Assembly: GCF_900166655.1 (NCBI RefSeq)
Contig: NZ_FVZB01000007.1
Location: forward strand, 1,116,001-1,180,000
Reading direction: 5' to 3'
DNA length: 64,000 bases
Origin: Halobacillus hunanensis
Lineage (GTDB): Bacteria; Bacillota; Bacilli; Bacillales; Halobacillaceae
Positions 45,946-55,929 of the stretch are shown in pieces. A model generated the notes under the pieces. It was not told the DNA's origin and did no database searches. It worked only from the letters and a program-made list of their open reading frames with translations. Each line of letters starts with the position of its first letter. Positions within the stretch are counted from its first letter, which is position 1. A program made the position numbers and the translations under genes.

Positions 45946-45974
45946 AAAAAAATGATGCACAAAATGTGCATCAT
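45946..45974 (-). terminator. Terminator of the penicillin-binding protein gene, overlapping its stop
   Basis: On the minus strand AATGATGCAC and GTGCATCATT enclose four bases, followed by a T-run. The first arm contains the TGA of the gene. Confidence 0.87.
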
Positions 45975-48079
45975 TCTTCATTCTTTTCTTGTGAAAGAAG
46001 GTTTTTATCTATTCCCTCTTCAGCCCGCTGTTCTTTTATTTCAAAATAGGCATCTAAAATCCTTCGTCCAATTTTATAGTTGATCGGAGTGTTCGCTTCA
46101 TTACCAACATATGGAACTATAACAGAAAACGCTACTTCCGGGTCATTGTAAGGAGCATAACCTACCAGAGCTAAGTTTTCTGTATTTACAACCTTCGTAT
46201 CTTCTCCCCCATTAATGGGAATATATTTTGCCGTTTCGGCAGTTCCGGATTTACCGGCTGCATTGTAATCAACGTTGCGAAAATGATTATAAGCTGTTCC
46301 ACCAGGAAGAAATACTTCTCTAAACCCCCGCTGGACCCGTTCAATATTTTCCTCGTTCATTTCGAGCGTATTTAATACTGTAGGATCGTATTCTTTATAA
46401 ATTTCCCCTAAACCTTCTCCGACACGGCTAGGGTTGTGTATTTCACTGACTAATCTTGGCTTTAAGCGTTTGCCGCCATTTGCGATCGTTGACACGTACT
46501 GGTTAAGCTGCATAGCTGTATAGGTGCTATACTGTCCGATTGCAAAGTCAAGAATGTTACCAGGACCGGGATTATCACCTTTAAATCCTGTCGCTTCAAA
46601 CGGAAGGTCTATTCCTGTTTCTACACCCAATCCAAATTGCTGGAAATTATACAAGAATCGCTGAAACGTATCGTCCTGCAAGTCTAATGGGGCATTTCTC
46701 TCATAGTGAGCGCCACCCATCCAAATCGCAATGAAAAACATATATACGTTGGAAGACTCTTTTAAAGCAGATAAATAGTTTACTGGTCCAAGTGTAGAAT
46801 ATGAGCTCTTCTCGTCTGTTCCCTTAATTTTTAATGGACGGTCATAAACGGTTGTGGAAGGTGAAATAACACCTTCGTTAAAACCAGTCAGCACCGTCGC
46901 TCCTTTGACGGTTGATCCGGGAGCGTAAGCATTATAGACAGCCATATGTGACCAATCCGATACCAATTCTTCACCAGCTTCACGGTCATGGTTGTAATGC
47001 TGGCCGGAAATGGCGAGAACTTCTCCTGTCATCGGGTCAGACATGACAACAATGGCATTTTCTAAGTATCGATTTTCGTATGGAGCCTGTTGAACAGCTG
47101 AAATCAGCTCTTCTTTTACGATCTGATCTACTTTACGCTGCAGCTCCATATCAATAGTCAACACAAGATCTTTCCCGCGGGATCCCTGTCTGACTACTTT
47201 GGAATCAACAATATTATTACTGCTGTCAGTGGTATATTGTACCTTTTCTTTTACGCCGCGAAGCACTTCTTCATATTGTTGTTCAAGACCACTGACTCCT
47301 ACTCGGTCATTTCGACTATAATCCAGTGACATGTAGTATTCTAACCGTTCGCGAGGGACTCCTTGTTCACGACTGGTGATGTCCCCTACATAATTTTTAA
47401 ATGTATTGCCAAAAGGGTATTCTCTTTCCCAATCAGAAGTCACATTAATGCCCGGTAATTCTGACAGGTGCTCTGCCACTGTCGAATATTCTTTTTGAGA
47501 AATATTTTCATTTTTTATAACATGAGGAGCTAAAGCATAAGCCTTATCCAATTCCTTTTTGATTGCAATGATTTCTTTCGTTTGATCATCGTAAGAGTTC
47601 ACTTCTTCTTCTTTTATACTATCTAACTGAAGTTGATACACTTCTCCGTTATCAAGACCTTTTGCCTCTTCTTCCGTTACTCGCTTTCGCACCTCTTCTT
47701 CATTTTCCAGAAAAAAGTACTCTTTTAAATCGCGCGTAGTCAATACGTCCTCAAATTCCATATCCATGTATTTTGCCAGCTTTTTCGCAAGCTTTAGCTT
47801 GTCTTCAGGTTGAACGCCTTTCGGTGGTGTATATGTAATCGAATAGAGCGGTTCATTTACAACAATTGGCCGTCCAAAACGGTCATACATTTCTCCCCTG
47901 GGTACTGGAATCGTAGTCGTTGTGTTTTCCGTGCGGTTAACTTTTTCTTGTGCTGCTTCTCCCGTTAGTATTTGAACAACTCCAAGCTGCAGTATTAAAG
48001 TAGCAAATAATAAGAAAACAACAAAAAAGATAATATTTAAACGGAAAGGGACGTGTGATTTTTTCTTTTTCTTCCCCAT
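45971..48079 (-). CDS. pbpA: Class B penicillin-binding protein (PBP2A/PbpA type transpeptidase)
   Basis: The 702-residue enzyme has an N-terminal membrane anchor (about 14-36), a dimerisation domain, and a transpeptidase domain with the active-site STVK (in APGSTVKG), SSN (ESSNVYMF) and KSGTAE. It cross-links peptidoglycan in cell elongation. Its position upstream of pst matches PbpA (YqgF) of B. subtilis. Confidence 0.94.
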   Translation of the reverse strand: MGKKKKKSHVPFRLNIIFFVVFLLFATLILQLGVVQILTGEAAQEKVNRTENTTTTIPVPRGEMYDRFGRPIVVNEPLYSITYTPPKGVQPEDKLKLAKKLAKYMDMEFEDVLTTRDLKEYFFLENEEEVRKRVTEEEAKGLDNGEVYQLQLDSIKEEEVNSYDDQTKEIIAIKKELDKAYALAPHVIKNENISQKEYSTVAEHLSELPGINVTSDWEREYPFGNTFKNYVGDITSREQGVPRERLEYYMSLDYSRNDRVGVSGLEQQYEEVLRGVKEKVQYTTDSSNNIVDSKVVRQGSRGKDLVLTIDMELQRKVDQIVKEELISAVQQAPYENRYLENAIVVMSDPMTGEVLAISGQHYNHDREAGEELVSDWSHMAVYNAYAPGSTVKGATVLTGFNEGVISPSTTVYDRPLKIKGTDEKSSYSTLGPVNYLSALKESSNVYMFFIAIWMGGAHYERNAPLDLQDDTFQRFLYNFQQFGLGVETGIDLPFEATGFKGDNPGPGNILDFAIGQYSTYTAMQLNQYVSTIANGGKRLKPRLVSEIHNPSRVGEGLGEIYKEYDPTVLNTLEMNEENIERVQRGFREVFLPGGTAYNHFRNVDYNAAGKSGTAETAKYIPINGGEDTKVVNTENLALVGYAPYNDPEVAFSVIVPYVGNEANTPINYKIGRRILDAYFEIKEQRAEEGIDKNLLSQEKNEE

Positions 48080-48172
48080 ATTTCTTTTCCTCTCCCCTTA
48101 CTAACAAAGTTCCATATTATAGTATATCACTTATACCTGCACCAGAATAGTCGAAGCACGGAAGAAAAAGTT

Positions 48173-49408
48173 TCATTCCTGGACAAATTTCATTTTTTTC
48201 AAGTTGATATCTTTAATAAAGAAATAGACGAGTAAATGGCCGGCACCTACAATTAACAGAATGTATGGTATTCCAGTTTCCGGGGGAATGATCATAATGG
48301 CCAGTAAAAAAGTAAGAATCGATAAAACCCGTCCTCCATCCAGGAATATTTCTCTTACCACGATGTATTCGATCCGCATTTCCCCTGCGTTCCAGGACTT
48401 CCCAATAACATCGTAAGTCAAAGAAACATACGGAACGTAAAAAAACGGAAAAAAAATACCAGCAATAGCGCCATAAAGAAGCAGGAGTCCGAGACTGTCA
48501 CTAATGATTAGCAAAAACACAGAAAGCGACAAGGCTAACCCTGCATAAAATATTGCCTTTTTTCTGTATCTCGGCCTTACCCATTTACCTACTAAAAAGA
48601 AAAACAAAAATGAAAATCCCGAGTAAACCAAGTTAAAGACACCGAGCGAAAATTCACTTTTTGTCAAAAGGAAAATCCAAATGGATACAGCAAATAAGAA
48701 CGTGCCTTCTCGAAAACCCTGGGATACATGTGCTTGTAAAATGCGGTTCCAACTATCATTATTTTTTCTTTCATCCATGATTCTTCTGAATGAAAAGTTT
48801 CCCTTCGCCTTTCGCCTCGATAATCCAAAACTTACCATAACCGCAACGATGAACAAGGTAAACGAAATACCAAAAATCACTGTGTATCCGGTAAAGTTAT
48901 CTAACCTTGAGATAACAAATCCAGCAAAAAGCGGCCCTGTCATCCCTCCAAATGATTGAAGTATCCCTAGAAATCCATTAAAGAAATCTCTGGTGTCCGG
49001 CTCTGTGATTTCGAACGTCAATACGTTAAAGGCTAACCAATAAAATCCATAACCTACGCCAAGTAGTGAGCCCAGAAACAAATTATACGACGCGGCATGT
49101 TCCCCTATTATTAAAACCATTAGGAAAAATAAAGAGAGAACGGTTACTCCCGCTCTCAAAACGATGACTCGATCTATCCGTTTTGTCCATTTTCCAGCCA
49201 CAATAAAAGTTAAAGGCTGCATAATATATATGCACAAATTATATAGCGCAATCTCAGAATAACTGTTCGATTGTTTCCACAAGTATATATTAACAAACGT
49301 ACTCGATAGGAAAATCCCAAGAGAATACAGACCACCAATTAACAATAAAAGGATTAGATCCCTTGATACATTCTCTTGGTTCAGCCAAGTCTTCAGCATT
49401 CTCATCAT
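48173..49408 (-). CDS. yqgE: MFS-type transporter YqgE
   Basis: The 411-residue protein has about 12 membrane spans. It begins MMRMLKTWLNQENVSRDLILLL and lies between pbpA and sodA, as YqgE does. The substrate is unknown. AAAGGAGAT precedes the ATG. Confidence 0.87.
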   Translation of the reverse strand: MMRMLKTWLNQENVSRDLILLLLIGGLYSLGIFLSSTFVNIYLWKQSNSYSEIALYNLCIYIMQPLTFIVAGKWTKRIDRVIVLRAGVTVLSLFFLMVLIIGEHAASYNLFLGSLLGVGYGFYWLAFNVLTFEITEPDTRDFFNGFLGILQSFGGMTGPLFAGFVISRLDNFTGYTVIFGISFTLFIVAVMVSFGLSRRKAKGNFSFRRIMDERKNNDSWNRILQAHVSQGFREGTFLFAVSIWIFLLTKSEFSLGVFNLVYSGFSFLFFFLVGKWVRPRYRKKAIFYAGLALSLSVFLLIISDSLGLLLLYGAIAGIFFPFFYVPYVSLTYDVIGKSWNAGEMRIEYIVVREIFLDGGRVLSILTFLLAIMIIPPETGIPYILLIVGAGHLLVYFFIKDINLKKMKFVQE

Positions 49409-49466
49409 AGTCGTATATCTCCTTTACATTCTGCTCTTAGTGTTGGCAGAACAGAAGCAGATATAC

Positions 49467-49507
49467 AAAAAAAGAGCGTCACGGAAATTACCGTAACGCT
49501 CTTTTTT
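49467..49507. terminator. Terminator of sodA
   Basis: AAAAAAGAGCGT pairs with ACGCTCTTTTTT around a 16-base loop, with T-runs in both directions. Confidence 0.88.
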
Positions 49508-49516
49508 GAAGTTGAA

Positions 49517-50131
49517 TTATTTAGCTGCTTCGTAACGCTTCGCTACTTCATCCCAGTTTACTACGTTCCAGAATGCTGCAACATAGTCAGGACGACGGTT
49601 TTGATAATTCAGGTAGTAAGCATGCTCCCAAACATCAAGACCAAGGATTGGAGTTTTACCTTCCATGATTGGAGAATCCTGGTTAAGTGTATCAATGACC
49701 TCAAGCTCGCCATTATTTACAACAAGCCAAGCCCAACCTGAACCAAAACGGCCTTTTGCGGTTGCTTCAAATTTCTCTTTAAACTCGTCAAAGCTACCGA
49801 AAGTATCGTTAATCTTCGTAGCAACTTCACCAGTTGGCTCACCGCCGCCATTTGGTGAAAGAACAGTCCAGAACAAGCTATGATTCGCGTGTCCACCACC
49901 ATTGCGACGAACGGCAGTACGAATATCTTCTGGTACAGCAGAAAGATTATTCGCTAGAAGCTCATTCAATGATTTGTCTTGAAGAGATGTATTTCCTTCA
50001 AGCGCAGCATTTAGCTTAGTCACATAGGTGTTATGGTGTTTCGTATGGTGGATGTTCATTGTCTCCTTGTCGATTGTTGGTTCCAATGCATCGTATGCAT
50101 ACGGTAATTCTGGTAGTTCAAATTTAGCCAT
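49517..50131 (-). CDS. sodA: Manganese superoxide dismutase
   Basis: The 204-residue Mn/Fe-type SOD has metal ligands visible in [12 protein letters not shown] (His27), [11 protein letters not shown] (His82), and DVWEHAYYL (Asp164 and His168). It removes superoxide in the cytoplasm. Strong AAAGGAGGAG site before the ATG. Confidence 0.97.
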   Translation of the reverse strand: MAKFELPELPYAYDALEPTIDKETMNIHHTKHHNTYVTKLNAALEGNTSLQDKSLNELLANNLSAVPEDIRTAVRRNGGGHANHSLFWTVLSPNGGGEPTGEVATKINDTFGSFDEFKEKFEATAKGRFGSGWAWLVVNNGELEVIDTLNQDSPIMEGKTPILGLDVWEHAYYLNYQNRRPDYVAAFWNVVNWDEVAKRYEAAK

Positions 50132-50337
50132 GATTAAACTCCTCCTTTTATAATATGTACAACTGATTAGTTCAAATGAACCTCTCTATTGTACAATACC
50201 AAACGGTTTTTTTTGTTGCAAATTTTTAGCATATTAAAATTTGCATCCGATACTACTAATACCCCGCACCAATCATTCGCAAACATACTAATACATTATT
50301 ATGCTTAAATTTGCAGCTAACTTTAGAAAGAAGACAC

Positions 50338-50366
50338 AAAAAAACAAGCAATTCGTATTGCTTGTT
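50338..50366 (-). terminator. Terminator of the tRNA cluster
   Basis: On the minus strand AACAAGCAA and TTGCTTGTT enclose six bases and are followed by seven T. Confidence 0.88.
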
Positions 50367-50377
50367 GAAAGTTCAAA

Positions 50378-50453
<76 letters not shown>

Positions 50454-50468
50454 GCTATATCATACTTT

Positions 50469-50730
<262 letters not shown>

Positions 50731-50746
50731 TAAATCAATAGTAGAA

Positions 50747-50839
50747 TGGCGGAGGAGGAGGGATTCGAACCCCCGCGGGCCGTGAAGCCCCTGTCGGTTT
50801 TCAAGACCGATCCCTTCAGCCAAACTTGGGTACTCCTCC
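50747..50839 (-). tRNA. trnS: tRNA-Ser (TGA)
   Basis: This is a 93-nt type with long variable arm, acceptor GGAGGAG/CTCCTCC, anticodon loop CTTGAAA and encoded CCA. Confidence 0.96.
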
Positions 50840-50848
50840 GTGATTTTA

Positions 50849-50925
50849 TGGTGGACCCTGCAGGACTCGAACCTGCGACCGATCGGTTATGAGCCGATAG
50901 CTCTAACCAGCTGAGCTAAGGGTCC
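50849..50925 (-). tRNA. trnI: tRNA with CAT anticodon, probably tRNA-Ile2
   Basis: This is a 77-nt cloverleaf with acceptor GGACCC/GGGTCC and encoded CCA. The body is very like B. subtilis tRNA-Ile2, whose C34 is turned to lysidine by TilS to read ATA. Elongator Met is the alternative, but a separate Met tRNA lies at 51103. Confidence 0.85.
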
Positions 50926-50929
50926 AACA

Positions 50930-51006
50930 TGGGGCGGTTGATGGGGATCGAACCCACGAGTGCCGGAACCACAATCCGGTGCGTTAACCACTTCGCCACA
51001 ACCGCC
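50930..51006 (-). tRNA. trnH: tRNA-His (GTG)
   Basis: This is a 77-nt cloverleaf with an encoded G at position -1 opposite C73, acceptor GCGGTTG/CAACCGC, anticodon loop TTGTGGT and encoded CCA. Confidence 0.96.
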
Positions 51007-51102
51007 ATAATTAAAAGGAATTGTATGTATGAAATTAACTCAATGTTCACTGAATAATGATTAATATTCAGTATCATCTAAACGATCAGACCGAGTTATT
51101 AG

Positions 51103-51176
51103 TAGCGGCGGAGGGGATCGAACCCCCGACCTCACGGGTATGAACCGTACGCTCTAGCCAGCTGAGCTACACCGCC
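51103..51176 (-). tRNA. trnM: Elongator tRNA-Met (CAT)
   Basis: The body GGCGGTGTAGCTCAGCTGGC with anticodon loop TTCATAC is the Bacillus elongator Met tRNA. The discriminator A is followed by CTA instead of CCA, so the end must be added after processing. It is the first tRNA of the cluster. Confidence 0.94.
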
Positions 51177-51208
51177 ATATTGATCGCTACAATGAAGCGA
51201 CGCATATT

Positions 51209-51238
51209 AATATACCATGTTTAAAAACAATCTGTCAA
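51209..51238 (-). promoter_or_regulatory. Promoter of the tRNA cluster
   Basis: On the minus strand a consensus TTGACA and TATATT are separated by 18 bases, some 30 bases before the first tRNA. Confidence 0.8.
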
Positions 51239-51336
51239 CAAAAACTTCAGCATTTATGTACGAGTTAATTTCGCGACAAAAATAATATAGCATGCCCTGA
51301 CCGAGCTTTCAATACCTTTTTACAAAATTATTATTA

Positions 51337-51376
51337 AAAAACAGAAGGACAGTGTTCAAAACATGCCCTTCTGTTT
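51337..51376 (-). terminator. Terminator of the Na/Pi cotransporter gene
   Basis: AACAGAAGG and CCTTCTGTT arms around 22 bases are followed on the minus strand by six T. Confidence 0.75.
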
Positions 51377-51384
51377 GGCTTGCA

Positions 51385-53022
51385 TTATAAGCTTTCTTTC
51401 TCTCCTAGAACTTCTTCTGCAATATTTACCGCATGGTCCCCAATCCGTTCAAGGTTGCTCAGCATATCCACGAAAACAATTCCGGCTTGTCCAGAACATA
51501 CCCCTTCATTCATACGAATAATGTGTTTTTTACGGAAGCTGCGTTCCATACGATCCAACTCATTTTCTTTCTGTACGACGGCCAAAGCTTCTTCCCTGTC
51601 CATATTTTCTAGTGACTTGGTCGCTTGTTGGACCGTCATTAGTGTTAAATCAAGCATATCATTCAAATCTTTTAATGCCTGTTCAGTTAAATCTATTTTA
51701 TTTGAGTTCTTATAATCGATTAATTCGATAATGTTTTCGAAATGGTCCCCAATCCGTTCTATATCTCTTACGGAGTCCATCAAAGCCGAATGCTTATGAC
51801 TATCCTCATCTGTTAATGAAGCTTGCGAAAGAGAAACCAAATAGTCGGTTATCTTCCTGTCTAAGTTATTGATTGCTTCCTCAATTTGCATAGCCATTTC
51901 TGAGTGCTTTTTCTGTTTATTATTTAAATACAAACTGGTTTCTTCTAAACCCTTGTAAGCATACTCCCCCATGCGGATGACTTCTTCCTTAGCTTGGTCT
52001 AAAGCCAGGGATGGAGATTGTTCAATAAAAATTGGGTCTAGGTGCTGCGGTTTAAATTCGATTGTTGAATCGTCACCTGGGATAAGGCGAGTAACAATCC
52101 ATGCTAAAACAGCTATAAACGGGAATTGTACAATAGTATTTAAAATATTAAATGATCCGTGGGCGAATGCAATGGTCATTTCAGGTTCTAAGTTCAGCGC
52201 CCCCCTCAGCCAGTCGACATAGGCTGTATAAGGTACTAAGAGAATCAAGGCTACCGTGGTACCGACTACATTAAAAATAACATGGACAAATGCTGCTCTT
52301 CTGGCCGCTACACTGGCACCGATAGCAGCAAGTACTGCTGTTATGGTAGTTCCGATGTTATCTCCGAACAGTACAGGCAAAGCAGCTTGCAAGCTGATCA
52401 AACCTTCCCCAAACAGTCCTTGCAAAATACCGATGGTTGCACTGGAGCTTTGTACAATAACTGTGAATAATGTTCCAATAACTACTCCGAGGATCGGGTT
52501 GTGACTCATACTAACTGTAAGTTCCTGAAAGGCTTCTAGTGAACGAAGTGGTTTCATACCTCCACTCATTAGTTCAAGACCGAAGAAAAGTGAACCTAGT
52601 CCAAATATAGTTTGTCCAAGATAAGTAACTCGCTTATTTTTGAAGAAGAATATTAAAAATGCACCAACAGCTAGAATGGGCAAACCATATGCTTTAATGT
52701 CGACACCAATAATAAATGCTGTCATCGTAGTTCCGATGTTGGCCCCCATGATAACACCAATCGCTTGTCGCAACGACATAAACCCTGCGTTTACAAGCCC
52801 AACAGTCAGCACTGTTGTCGTGGAACTACTCTGGACTAATGCTGTTACTAAAGCACCCGAAAGAACTCCTAAAAAAGGGTTCCTTGTGAAACGGTCAAGC
52901 AGGTCACGCAAACGGTCGCCTGCTACCTTTTGCAGACCATCTCCCATATATTTAATACCAAAAAGGAATATACCTAGACCACCAATGAATTGAAATATCA
53001 TTTGCTGAACATTGATATCCAC
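51385..53022 (-). CDS. Na/Pi cotransporter family protein with PhoU-like C-terminus
   Basis: The 545-residue protein has two inverted transport repeats marked by QSSS (ALVQSSSTTT near 68 and VIVQSSSATI near 195) in about nine spans (to about 325), then a cytoplasmic PhoU-like helical domain. It is of the NptA/YjbB type for sodium-driven phosphate movement. GTG 53022 follows GGTGGAGG; TTG 53046 has no site. A PhoP-like array is just upstream. Confidence 0.9.
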   Translation of the reverse strand: MDINVQQMIFQFIGGLGIFLFGIKYMGDGLQKVAGDRLRDLLDRFTRNPFLGVLSGALVTALVQSSSTTTVLTVGLVNAGFMSLRQAIGVIMGANIGTTMTAFIIGVDIKAYGLPILAVGAFLIFFFKNKRVTYLGQTIFGLGSLFFGLELMSGGMKPLRSLEAFQELTVSMSHNPILGVVIGTLFTVIVQSSSATIGILQGLFGEGLISLQAALPVLFGDNIGTTITAVLAAIGASVAARRAAFVHVIFNVVGTTVALILLVPYTAYVDWLRGALNLEPEMTIAFAHGSFNILNTIVQFPFIAVLAWIVTRLIPGDDSTIEFKPQHLDPIFIEQSPSLALDQAKEEVIRMGEYAYKGLEETSLYLNNKQKKHSEMAMQIEEAINNLDRKITDYLVSLSQASLTDEDSHKHSALMDSVRDIERIGDHFENIIELIDYKNSNKIDLTEQALKDLNDMLDLTLMTVQQATKSLENMDREEALAVVQKENELDRMERSFRKKHIIRMNEGVCSGQAGIVFVDMLSNLERIGDHAVNIAEEVLGEKESL

Positions 53023-53129
53023 TTTCCTCCACCCTTTCTCATCCAATAATTTTACATATTTTTATCTTTATAAACACCTTTCTCATTATTGCCGATCATG
53101 ATTTAGTTTGTAAAGGCAATCTTGAAATC

Positions 53130-53157
53130 TTAACATTAAATTTACATTCCTTTTTTA
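53130..53157 (+). promoter_or_regulatory. Possible PhoP box array between the Na/Pi gene and yqgB
   Basis: TTAACA, TTTACA and TTTTTA follow with five-base spacers on the plus strand. The first two match the PhoP hexamer well and the third weakly. The array lies between divergent genes, one a phosphate transporter. Confidence 0.45.
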
Positions 53158-53229
53158 TAGTTTAGTTTTACTTGCATATATGGTGGATTGTCGATTACTA
53201 TAGAAACGGAAAATAAAGGGGATATAATC

Positions 53230-53730
53230 ATGAGTAAAACGCAACAGTTAATCAAAAGTTTCTACCATTTCAAAATGCTCGCAGCCTTCCGCATCCAGCC
53301 AGTAGGTAAAGCCATCAGCTACCTCTTTTATTTAAGTTTGGTTGTCCTTATTCCTGTACTTACCAGTTCAGTCTATACATATTTAAGTGGTCAAGATACA
53401 TTAAACGGTACAATAAGCCGGGGAATTTCAAGCGGTATATTTGTGGTCATCTTCCTGCCGTTCATTTTTTTCTTAATTGCTCTCAGTCTATTTGTACTCG
53501 TATCGATCATCGCAGCGTTAGCAATTCCTTACATACAAATTAGAGGCTTACGCGCTGACTACAAACAGTTATGGAACATTTCCGCATTTGCCATTACCGC
53601 CCCCACTTTGGTCCTTGTTACTGTGGAATCTTTCATATGGTCTGGTTCCATGCTGATTTATTTATATTTACTTTTTTCACTGTCTTATGTTCTATACACA
53701 CTTAGCTTTCTCCCTAAACGACCTAAATAA
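53230..53730 (+). CDS. yqgB: YqgB (DUF1189) membrane protein
   Basis: The 166-residue protein has four hydrophobic spans and starts MSKTQQLIKSFYHFKMLAAFR, as DUF1189 proteins do. AAGGGGATA precedes ATG 53230. The family may relate to maltodextrin or general membrane roles; no function is shown here. Confidence 0.83.
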   Translation: MSKTQQLIKSFYHFKMLAAFRIQPVGKAISYLFYLSLVVLIPVLTSSVYTYLSGQDTLNGTISRGISSGIFVVIFLPFIFFLIALSLFVLVSIIAALAIPYIQIRGLRADYKQLWNISAFAITAPTLVLVTVESFIWSGSMLIYLYLLFSLSYVLYTLSFLPKRPK

Positions 53731-53760
53731 CCCCTTTGCAATAATTTGCAAAGGGGTTTT
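53729..53760. terminator. Bidirectional terminator between yqgB and the NfeD gene
   Basis: AACCCCTTTGCAA pairs with TTGCAAAGGGGTT, followed by TT on the plus strand. Confidence 0.87.
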
Positions 53761-53772
53761 AAATGTAAATCA

Positions 53773-54405
53773 CTATTCATTATGTTTCTTCACGAGAATC
53801 TTCGTACCATCGACAGCCATTACCTTGACTTGTTCATTTTTATAAATCCATTTTCCATTTGATAAGGCACTGTATTCTTCTTCACCAATTTTTATCGTAC
53901 CTGATGGTCTCATATCAGTTAATGCTTTGCCAGTAAGACCGACTAAGCCCGCATACGATTCTTTCATTGAATTATATCCCATTTCTGCAGATAATTGATC
54001 AACGAGCGTAATTTTCGTCCACATATCACGCCTTTTAAAGACTTTAAGAAATAACAGCGAAGCTGCTCCTCCAATTAGTACTCCAATCACACTATACATC
54101 CCGGCTATCCAATTGGGAGCCGTGAGACTTACAGCAATAATCATTGCTGCTACGCCTATTGTAGCGAGCGTGCCGTCATTCACGACTTTTCCATCTATTA
54201 TAATTAAGACTAATCCAAACAAATAAACAACCATCATCAGCACAAACATGTCAAAGGTTAAATAAGAAGAAAAGTATATGGTTATAAAACCTAATCCAAG
54301 CAAACCCAATAGCCCGCGCATATTTACTAGCAATTCACCGATTAGAAACATTGTTCCAAATAACGTAATCAGTAACACAATCCAATTATAAGAAAGTAAG
54401 TCCAT
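53773..54405 (-). CDS. NfeD-family membrane protein (short form)
   Basis: The 210 residues comprise four or five membrane helices (to about 125) and a C-terminal OB-fold (about 150-210: LVGLTGKALTDMRPSGTIKIGEEEYSA). The short form lacks the ClpP-like protease half. NfeD proteins usually work with flotillin-type proteins in membrane organisation; no flotillin gene is beside it here. Confidence 0.87.
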   Translation of the reverse strand: MDLLSYNWIVLLITLFGTMFLIGELLVNMRGLLGLLGLGFITIYFSSYLTFDMFVLMMVVYLFGLVLIIIDGKVVNDGTLATIGVAAMIIAVSLTAPNWIAGMYSVIGVLIGGAASLLFLKVFKRRDMWTKITLVDQLSAEMGYNSMKESYAGLVGLTGKALTDMRPSGTIKIGEEEYSALSNGKWIYKNEQVKVMAVDGTKILVKKHNE

Positions 54406-54593
54406 CTAGTTCACACCCTTTCGCCTTCACTTCAAGATAATATATATACGATTCATGTTTAGAAAATGTTTCATGTTTATCGATCGATTTTAAAACTATG
54501 TAAACCATGATATAATCTGTTAAGCTGTTCACACAAGAAAAGTACTGACACAAAATATTTACATTCAAATTGTCTTTATTCAAGGGGCATGAC

Positions 54594-54622
54594 TTCTCAT
54601 TTGCAAGAATACCCCTTATAAT
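54594..54622 (+). promoter_or_regulatory. Promoter candidate of ispG
   Basis: TTCTCA and a perfect TATAAT are 17 bases apart. A second candidate lies upstream (TTTAAA, 16 bp, TATAAT at 54489-54516). Confidence 0.55.
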
Positions 54623-54675
54623 TAAGGATGGTTATAAAGTAAAACCTTGTTTCATATATAAAGGAGCGATTCTAT

Positions 54676-55785
54676 ATGGCAATAACTCACAGAAAAGATA
54701 CCCGCCCTGTAAAGGTGGGCGATCTCACGATTGGTGGAGCAGATCAAGTTGTGATTCAATCCATGACGACAACTAAAACACATGATGTAGAAGCTACTGT
54801 GGCAGAAATTAAACGTCTCGAAGAAGCAGGCTGTCAAGTTGTCCGGGTAGCATGTCCTGATGATCGTGCAGCAGATGCCATTCCTGAAATAAAAAAACGT
54901 ATTAACATTCCTCTTGTTGTAGATATTCATTTCGATTATAAAAAAGCGTTAAAGGCTATCGAAGGTGGAGCTGACAAGATTCGAATAAATCCGGGTAATA
55001 TCGGTAAAAGAGAAAAAGTTGAAGCAGTCGTGGAAGCTGCCAAAGCTAAAGGAATTCCAATTCGTATTGGAGTGAACGCTGGGTCATTAGAACGACATAT
55101 TTTAGAAAAATACGGTTACCCTACTGCTGAAGGCATGGTGGAAAGCGCCCTGCATCACATTAAAATCCTTGAAGACCTTGATTTCCATGATATTATCGTC
55201 TCACTTAAAGCTTCTGATGTTAAGTTAGCTATTGAAGCATACGAAAAAGCGGCCGAAGCTATTTCCTACCCTCTTCATTTGGGGATTACTGAATCTGGTA
55301 CGCTGTTTGCCGGTACGGTCAAAAGTGCAGCAGGGCTTGGAGCTATTCTAAGTAAAGGGATTGGAAGCACACTAAGAATAAGCTTGAGCGCTGACCCAGT
55401 CGAGGAAGTAAAAGTAGCCCGTGAACTTCTTAAATCCTTTGGGCTCGCATCAAATGCGGCAACATTAATTTCTTGTCCTACATGCGGACGGATTGAGATC
55501 GACTTAATTGCGATTGCTAATGAAGTCGAAGAATATATTCAAACGATCAAAGCTCCAATTAAAGTAGCTGTTCTCGGCTGTGCTGTGAATGGTCCGGGCG
55601 AAGCTCGTGAAGCCGATATAGGTATAGCAGGTGCAAGAGGTGAAGGGCTTCTGTTCAGACACGGGGAAATTATTCGTAAAGTTCCAGAAGAAATCATGGT
55701 AGATGAACTGAAAAAAGAAGTGGATAAACTTGCTGAAGAACATTATGAAAAAGAACGCTTAGAAAAGGAAAAACAAAACGCATAA
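54676..55785 (+). CDS. ispG: 4-hydroxy-3-methylbut-2-enyl diphosphate synthase IspG (GcpE)
   Basis: IspG reduces methylerythritol cyclodiphosphate to HMBPP with a [4Fe-4S] cluster, the next-to-last step of the MEP isoprenoid pathway. The 369 residues form an N-terminal TIM barrel and the C-terminal cluster domain with CPTCGR and [17 protein letters not shown] precedes the ATG. IspH at 60822 does the last step. Confidence 0.97.
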   Translation: MAITHRKDTRPVKVGDLTIGGADQVVIQSMTTTKTHDVEATVAEIKRLEEAGCQVVRVACPDDRAADAIPEIKKRINIPLVVDIHFDYKKALKAIEGGADKIRINPGNIGKREKVEAVVEAAKAKGIPIRIGVNAGSLERHILEKYGYPTAEGMVESALHHIKILEDLDFHDIIVSLKASDVKLAIEAYEKAAEAISYPLHLGITESGTLFAGTVKSAAGLGAILSKGIGSTLRISLSADPVEEVKVARELLKSFGLASNAATLISCPTCGRIEIDLIAIANEVEEYIQTIKAPIKVAVLGCAVNGPGEAREADIGIAGARGEGLLFRHGEIIRKVPEEIMVDELKKEVDKLAEEHYEKERLEKEKQNA

Positions 55786-55793
55786 CTGCAGAA

Positions 55794-55822
55794 AAAGGTG
55801 GACCGATAAACGGTCCACCTTT
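55794..55822 (+). repeat. Left 29-bp target duplication, original ispG terminator hairpin
   Basis: A hairpin with arms AAAGGTGGACCG/CGGTCCACCTTT and loop ATAAA. The same 29 bases recur exactly at 57470-57498. Here the T-run is broken after three T by the start of the insertion sequence. Confidence 0.92.
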
Positions 55823-55824
55823 CA

Positions 55825-55859
55825 GGCTGTCGAGAAAGTCTCGACAGCCTGATTTTTTC
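55825..55859 (+). terminator. IS left-end terminator hairpin
   Basis: GGCTGTCGAGA and TCTCGACAGCC enclose AAG, followed by TGATTTTTT. It replaces the interrupted terminator of ispG and shields the transposase from read-through. Confidence 0.85.
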
Positions 55860-55929
55860 TGATTTCTTTTATTTTTCACCGCTCTCATTTGTTATCCTAT
55901 TGATAAGAATCTATTTAGGCGGTGATCTT

